Positions 59,807 through 64,000 of a stretch of DNA of 64,000 bases are shown piece by piece. The number at the start of each line of letters is the position of its first letter. Within the stretch, counting starts at the first letter, position 1. The notes under the pieces were generated by a model that was not told the origin of the DNA, searched no databases, and worked only from the letters and a program-made list of their open reading frames with translations. A program made the translations under genes and the position numbers. Source of the DNA: Sesamum alatum (taxonomy: Eukaryota > Streptophyta > Magnoliopsida > Lamiales > Pedaliaceae); contig JACGWO010000007.1 of NCBI GenBank assembly GCA_034509735.1, forward strand, positions 3,100,001-3,164,000. The letters are read 5' to 3'.

Positions 59807-62657
59807 ATGATGCAGCGATGGTGCTCGAGGCTCCGCCGGCTGACAGCGCTTCATTCCATGCCTAAACCCCAACCCCACCACCACCACCACCTCCACCGCT
59901 CTTTCGTTAGCAATCGTCTCTTCCACAGTTCTCCCAATTTACTCTCCAAACCCCACATTATAAGCCACTCCGTAATTTCCCCCAGCTTTAAGCCCCTCCT
60001 CGATGTTCATCCCTTTCCCCAAATGTGCAACTCTCCACTCTATGTAAGTAACGATTTTACTCCTCACTATGATAGTCTTGGTAGTTTTAATTTGTATTTT
60101 TCGTACTGGGAACTGGCTGATTTTTATTCATGCTGATTTTTTTTTTGTTAATTTTTTCTTTAGATTTTTTTATTGGTAAGTTAGTATCTGCTGTTGTGTG
60201 TTACACCTGTGCTGTAATGATTGTATTGCAGGAGGGAAATGGAAGAATTGTTGGTAGGAAGTTTTTGGAGTTTTAATCTTAATTAAATACATGGAATGCT
60301 TGGTTTTGCATCCACTATTAATGAGGATAGGTTCATACCCTAGCTGTAGAGGTTGTCCCATGGCTTTTCATGCTTTTGATCAATTGTCCAGCTACCCCTT
60401 CATTCCAGTTTAGTTTCTTGGTTAAAACTATCTAGTATAATCTTGGCTTTTGCTCCACATTTTGCCAAATGAGAAATTATAGTTCATTCATTGATGCGGT
60501 ATACTATTACATTTCTTGTTTTCATCTTATTATTGTGTTGGTTGTATTACTTTGTATATTCACCACTGGAGACATTTCAACCAATGTGCTAGTTAAAGTT
60601 ATTTTGACTTTACTTACCTTTTGGTTATCTGTATTCCTGTTTCCTTAAGGTGGAATAATAAGAAAATGTTTAATATATATCATTGATTTTGTTGTAGACG
60701 ATGAACCGATTGTAAAATCTTCTAAATGTGTCTGAAATATGTGGTTCTGATGTATTTTTAGCTGACCCAAGTGCGTCATATCACCGCCAAGCAGAAGCAA
60801 AGGAAGTTGAAGAGTAGGAAGCCAATGACACCCATAACCTCCAAAGTCAAAAAAATCAAAATCAAATGCTACTCGTATGTATATGATACACTAAGCAAAT
60901 ATATATGCTTTATTTTTAGTTTCATAAATATTCATGAGCAAGGAATGTTGATTTTATTATGATTTTACATATTAGGTCATTTAAAGGCAGATTTAGGATA
61001 ATGAATGATGGCCAGATCAGGCGCTGGAAGGAGGGGAAGAGACACAATGCCCATTCAAAGGTTTGTCATCTTTTGCATCTTACAGAAAAACTTAGTACAT
61101 ACTACTTCAAATAAGATATTGCAAAATGGGTTCTTATAGCAGGTTTTCTGTAAGTGCCGTTCTCCCTGCTTTGCTTAGAGACGATGTTAAGAGTTTTATC
61201 CATTGTCTGTTTATTTTATATCAACCATCATGTGCATGCTTGCCCCTCGACTTGGTGAAGTAATGGCGATCTTGTAATAGAATCTCTTGAATTTAGAAGA
61301 GGTGAGGCTGTCTGGTGAAAGAAGCTAGTAGCTTATATAGTTCCCATACAAGATATAAAATGACTAGGTTAGTCTTCTCTATTATCTGTGTTTTTCCCGC
61401 ATTATTATGTCAAATAGTTCCAATACGATGTCTGACTGTACCAAATGGCTATTTTCATGTGTATTATGGAGACCAGTTTTCCCCATTGTTTTAAATCCTC
61501 CCGCTTAATGGACCGGATCTATCATTTTAATTTTGCTTTTCACCACTGGCTTTCATACTAGTTGCACTTTTACCAAGTTGCGGCTCAGGACTTGTAAGCA
61601 TTTGTGTTTTGCTTTAACTCATGTTTTGGTGGTTTTTTGGTTTCTGGTATTCATTACCGCGAATGTTTTTCTTCTTGTTGGTGACTTGTAGCACTCAGAT
61701 CATAGTTCAAATATAGAGAAGCGGTCCATGCATTTTTTTCATGAAATAAGAAAACACTTTAGTTTGATGCAAAATCCTTTACATTTAAGATGCGAAGAAG
61801 CTTTCGTTCTTGTGTATTAGAGTTTTCTGCTGGTTCTCCTTCTCTGCTTTCTTGAAATAGGGTAAGCTCATCTAAACTGTATTTACACTCACCTCATTTT
61901 AACTTTGAAATTACTTCAAAGGAGGACCTAAGAACTTGTACTTCCAGTTATTAAGATGAACATTTTTACTGTTGCTATCTACTATGTGTAGTCAATTATA
62001 CTCAGTCCTCATGCTAATGAAAGTTGGAGCTCTAGTCTAACTGGATATTGCAATAGGTAAATATTGATAAAAATATGTCTACTTGACTAGTGCCTAATGC
62101 TTCTGTTGATTTTTATATTAAGCCTTTGGGGGAAGAGCAGGAAAACATGTTCCTTTATCAAAATGAAGGAAGTGCCTCCCAGGAGCACCTAGAATCAAAA
62201 TAGAAAATAAATCCTTTTCCCCTTTAAAGTATATTTTACTACCCACAAAGAAACTGTTGATATCTTTAAAACAAATGGAAGTATAATTGAAGATTGCACG
62301 CGCATGAATATTTCTGCTGTAGGTATTGGGTATAATCTTGACCAAAGAAACAATATATTTTAGCATACCAACCAGTCCTGTAAACAATATGGTTCTATTT
62401 TGTTTTTACTTTCTTACTCTGCAGTCAAATGTGGCTTTCAATTTCTTTTCATGTATGAGTTTTTCTCGTACTTTTATTTTTCACTGTTCCCATTAAAATT
62501 TGAAATTGTTAACCTGCCTATCCTCCATGATATTTATTAATCTAGCAACTCCTTTTTGTTTTTGCAGTCTAAGAAGTCAAAACGTCGTCTGAGACAACCT
62601 GGTATAGTCCCTTTGGCTTATGCAAAAGTGATGAAGAAGCTCAATTTTTGCGGTTGA
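59807..62657 (+). CDS. Organellar large-subunit ribosomal protein bL35, 4 exons
   Basis: Exons 59807-60043, 60762-60874, 60976-61060 and 62568-62657 join in frame to 174 residues. The conserved bL35 part begins in exon 2 (PMTPITSKVKKIKIKCYSSFKGRFRIMNDGQIRRWKEGKRHNAHSKSKKSKRRLRQPG overall) and ends KVMKKLNFCG. The first 79 residues, including MMQRWCSRLRRL and a His-rich run, are Arg/Ser-rich and without acidic residues until late, like a mitochondrial presequence; the family in plants includes a mitochondrial form. Two adjacent ATGs (59807 and 59810) can start it. The last intron is about 1.5 kb. Confidence 0.92.
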
Positions 62658-62659
62658 AT

Positions 62660-63168
62660 AAAACAATCCTCCGGGTTCCTTGCCTGAAATGCGTCCTCAT
62701 CATTTAATTTCTGCTATATGCTCTGCATTCAGAATTACTGCAGCACTGCATTTCAGTTCGAGCACTCTGTTTTGAGTTCAGTTGGTTTCTTAATTGAACA
62801 ATTATAGATTCTCTTGCAGATATAGTGGATGAATATTGCATACAAAATACGCCTGTTCTTTTGGGGGCAAGAGGATGGTGCTTTTTAACAATTTGTTTGT
62901 TCTGCTTTCTTGTTTGAATATCCAGGTCTCATGTAGTGAACAAATGCACATATAATTTCCTGCTCAAGAATGCAGTTTTTGAGTGCTAAATAGCCAATAC
63001 ACTGCTCATGACTTCTATTAAGTTTGACTTCATTGAATTTTTCATGCTTTCAAACATTGCTACTAACATAGCATATCTGTGACACAGTTCATGTGTAGAA
63101 ATTCAAGAAGTTGAGCCGAATGTGGTTCATATACAGACCTCATAGCACATGCAGACTCCCCAAACTTC
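62660..63168. other. Spacer between the bL35 gene and the S-protein homologue
   Basis: 3' flanks of two convergent genes. The left half probably holds the bL35 3'UTR. No other feature is seen. Confidence 0.5.
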
Positions 63169-63627
63169 CTAGTTAGCAAAGTATCCTTGGATAACACCAC
63201 CTCTGTTAAGAGACTCATAGTTGGGAGCATAATCATATAGAACCCAAGATTTAACCTTAGGCTCCCATCGATATGCGCTGTCTTCATCAAACCTCCAATC
63301 ACAGCTCTCATACTTATCCTTACTGCACTCGTAGTCAAATTTGTAGGCGATGAAGGTGCCCATGTTGGTGGAGCAGTTGAACATGGTGGAAGAAGGGTAT
63401 ATGTATCTCTTCTTCACTCTGAACTTGTATTGGCCCCAGGATGGCAGGTGAACCACGTCGAACTCATTGTTGAATGAGAAACACCGCACACTAAGGTAGT
63501 TGGTGTGGTTGTTGGTCAGCACGATGATCTTCTGCTTCACTGCGAAGGCTGCGTGGGTGGTTGAGATGTGGAGGAGGTAGACGGTGACGAGGAGGAGGAG
63601 GAGGAAGGTGTGCTTAGGGGCCTGCAT
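63169..63627 (-). CDS. S-protein homologue (self-incompatibility S1 family), secreted
   Basis: 152 residues, single exon. It has a signal peptide (MQAPKHTFLLLLLVTVYLLHISTTHA, cleavage near residue 26-28) and then the PF05938 fold: four cysteines (49, 85, 101, 109), the LPSWGQYKFRV segment, YKFDYEC and CDWRFDEDSAY. The founding member is the poppy stigma S-determinant. Most plants have many SPH genes of unknown role, often expressed in reproductive tissue. The size is normal and the frame intact. A possible TATA word (catataaac, minus strand) is near 63690-63698, about 65 bp upstream of the start. Confidence 0.93.
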   Translation of the reverse strand: MQAPKHTFLLLLLVTVYLLHISTTHAAFAVKQKIIVLTNNHTNYLSVRCFSFNNEFDVVHLPSWGQYKFRVKKRYIYPSSTMFNCSTNMGTFIAYKFDYECSKDKYESCDWRFDEDSAYRWEPKVKSWVLYDYAPNYESLNRGGVIQGYFAN

Positions 63628-63689
63628 AGTTGTATGTAGGTATGTGCCTTTGTTCTTGTTTTTCCTTTTCTCCTCCTGTTTTGAAGTGG

Positions 63690-63698
63690 GTTTATATG
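63690..63698 (-). promoter_or_regulatory. Possible TATA box of the S-protein homologue
   Basis: The word catataaac lies at a distance from the ATG that allows a leader of about 35-40 bases. Only sequence and position support it. Confidence 0.4.
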
Positions 63699-63879
63699 TG
63701 ATTTTTGAGAAGAGAGTTTAAATCAGGTTTGAGTTTATGTAAAGTGGGCAAATGTTAATTTCATATAACTTAAGACATTTTTACAGGCATACAATATAAA
63801 GAGGAAAAACATGCAAGTAAAACTTCAAGCTGCAAAATTAACAAATGAATCCCATATGGATATAGTTAAGTTTTTGGGT

Positions 63880-64000
63880 TCATTATATTTACTCTTGATC
63901 TATGATCTGTTTACACAAATCATCTATGCCTTTTGCATAATTACACAAACCACTTTTGACGGCCAAAAAGCAGGGGTATTTTGTATAATGATATTGAGTT
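63880..64000. mobile_element. Partial MITE related to the 20839 element, cut by window end
   Basis: The phrases tttacacaaatcatct and ccttttgcataattacaca are the inverted counterpart of words near the right end of the MITE at 20839-21121. Only one end is inside the window, so neither length nor target duplication can be given. Confidence 0.5.

Noticed and set aside
62118..62387. Open frame of 89 codons on the minus strand within the last bL35 intron
   Set aside because: No recognised domain, AT-rich, and located in an intron with good splice sites.

Overview
This window is nuclear DNA of a flowering plant, very probably a eudicot. The genes are split by GT-AG introns, the spacers are AT-rich, and the proteins belong to plant-only or plant-typical families: EDR2, LPA3, TOPLESS-related, a PSPG-box glycosyltransferase, PLS-type PPR, and an S-protein homologue. 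I cannot name the species. An asterid would fit, but that is a guess.

Layout: (1) 1-1400, minus: start of a DUF716/TMEM45-type membrane protein gene cut by the window edge. (2) 1560-7080: gene-free and packed with short non-autonomous transposons (a CACTA element, a Helitron-like element, a hAT MITE, MULE-like MITEs, a LINE 3' fragment), several with exact target-site duplications. (3) 7080-18660, plus: a 22-coding-exon EDR2 gene with one extra base in its penultimate coding exon. (4) 18700-20208, minus: an intronless UDP-glycosyltransferase with three Gly/Pro-rich insertions. (5) 21279-24791, minus: LPA3, a plastid photosystem II assembly factor, with a MITE in one intron. (6) 25628-29781, minus: a COG0523/CobW metallochaperone GTPase. 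(7) 29900-33216: two larger TIR-type elements around a locally duplicated spacer. The second carries three modules resembling plant snRNA promoters (USE plus TATA). (8) 33500-35516, plus: a homologue of the plant PWWP-domain family of At1g51745 type that lacks the PWWP core. It converges on (9) 35747-37786, minus: a PLS-class PPR protein. (10) 38496-47086, minus: a complete 25-exon TOPLESS-related co-repressor. (11) 49138-53940: an LTR retrotransposon with 343-bp LTRs and a 5-bp target duplication, which lost protease and reverse transcriptase and carries a hairpin-forming minisatellite. (12) 53946-59630: AT-rich spacer with Helitron-like and MULE-like elements. (13) 59807-62657, plus: an organellar bL35 ribosomal protein gene. 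(14) 63169-63627, minus: a secreted S-protein homologue.

The genes do not form one pathway. Several serve organelles (LPA3, bL35, the PPR protein, probably the CobW protein), and others act in transcription or signalling (TOPLESS-related, EDR2, the PWWP-family relative). Exon borders were placed by eye from splice consensus and protein continuity. All multi-exon models below keep frame across every junction, except the EDR2 frameshift that is described.
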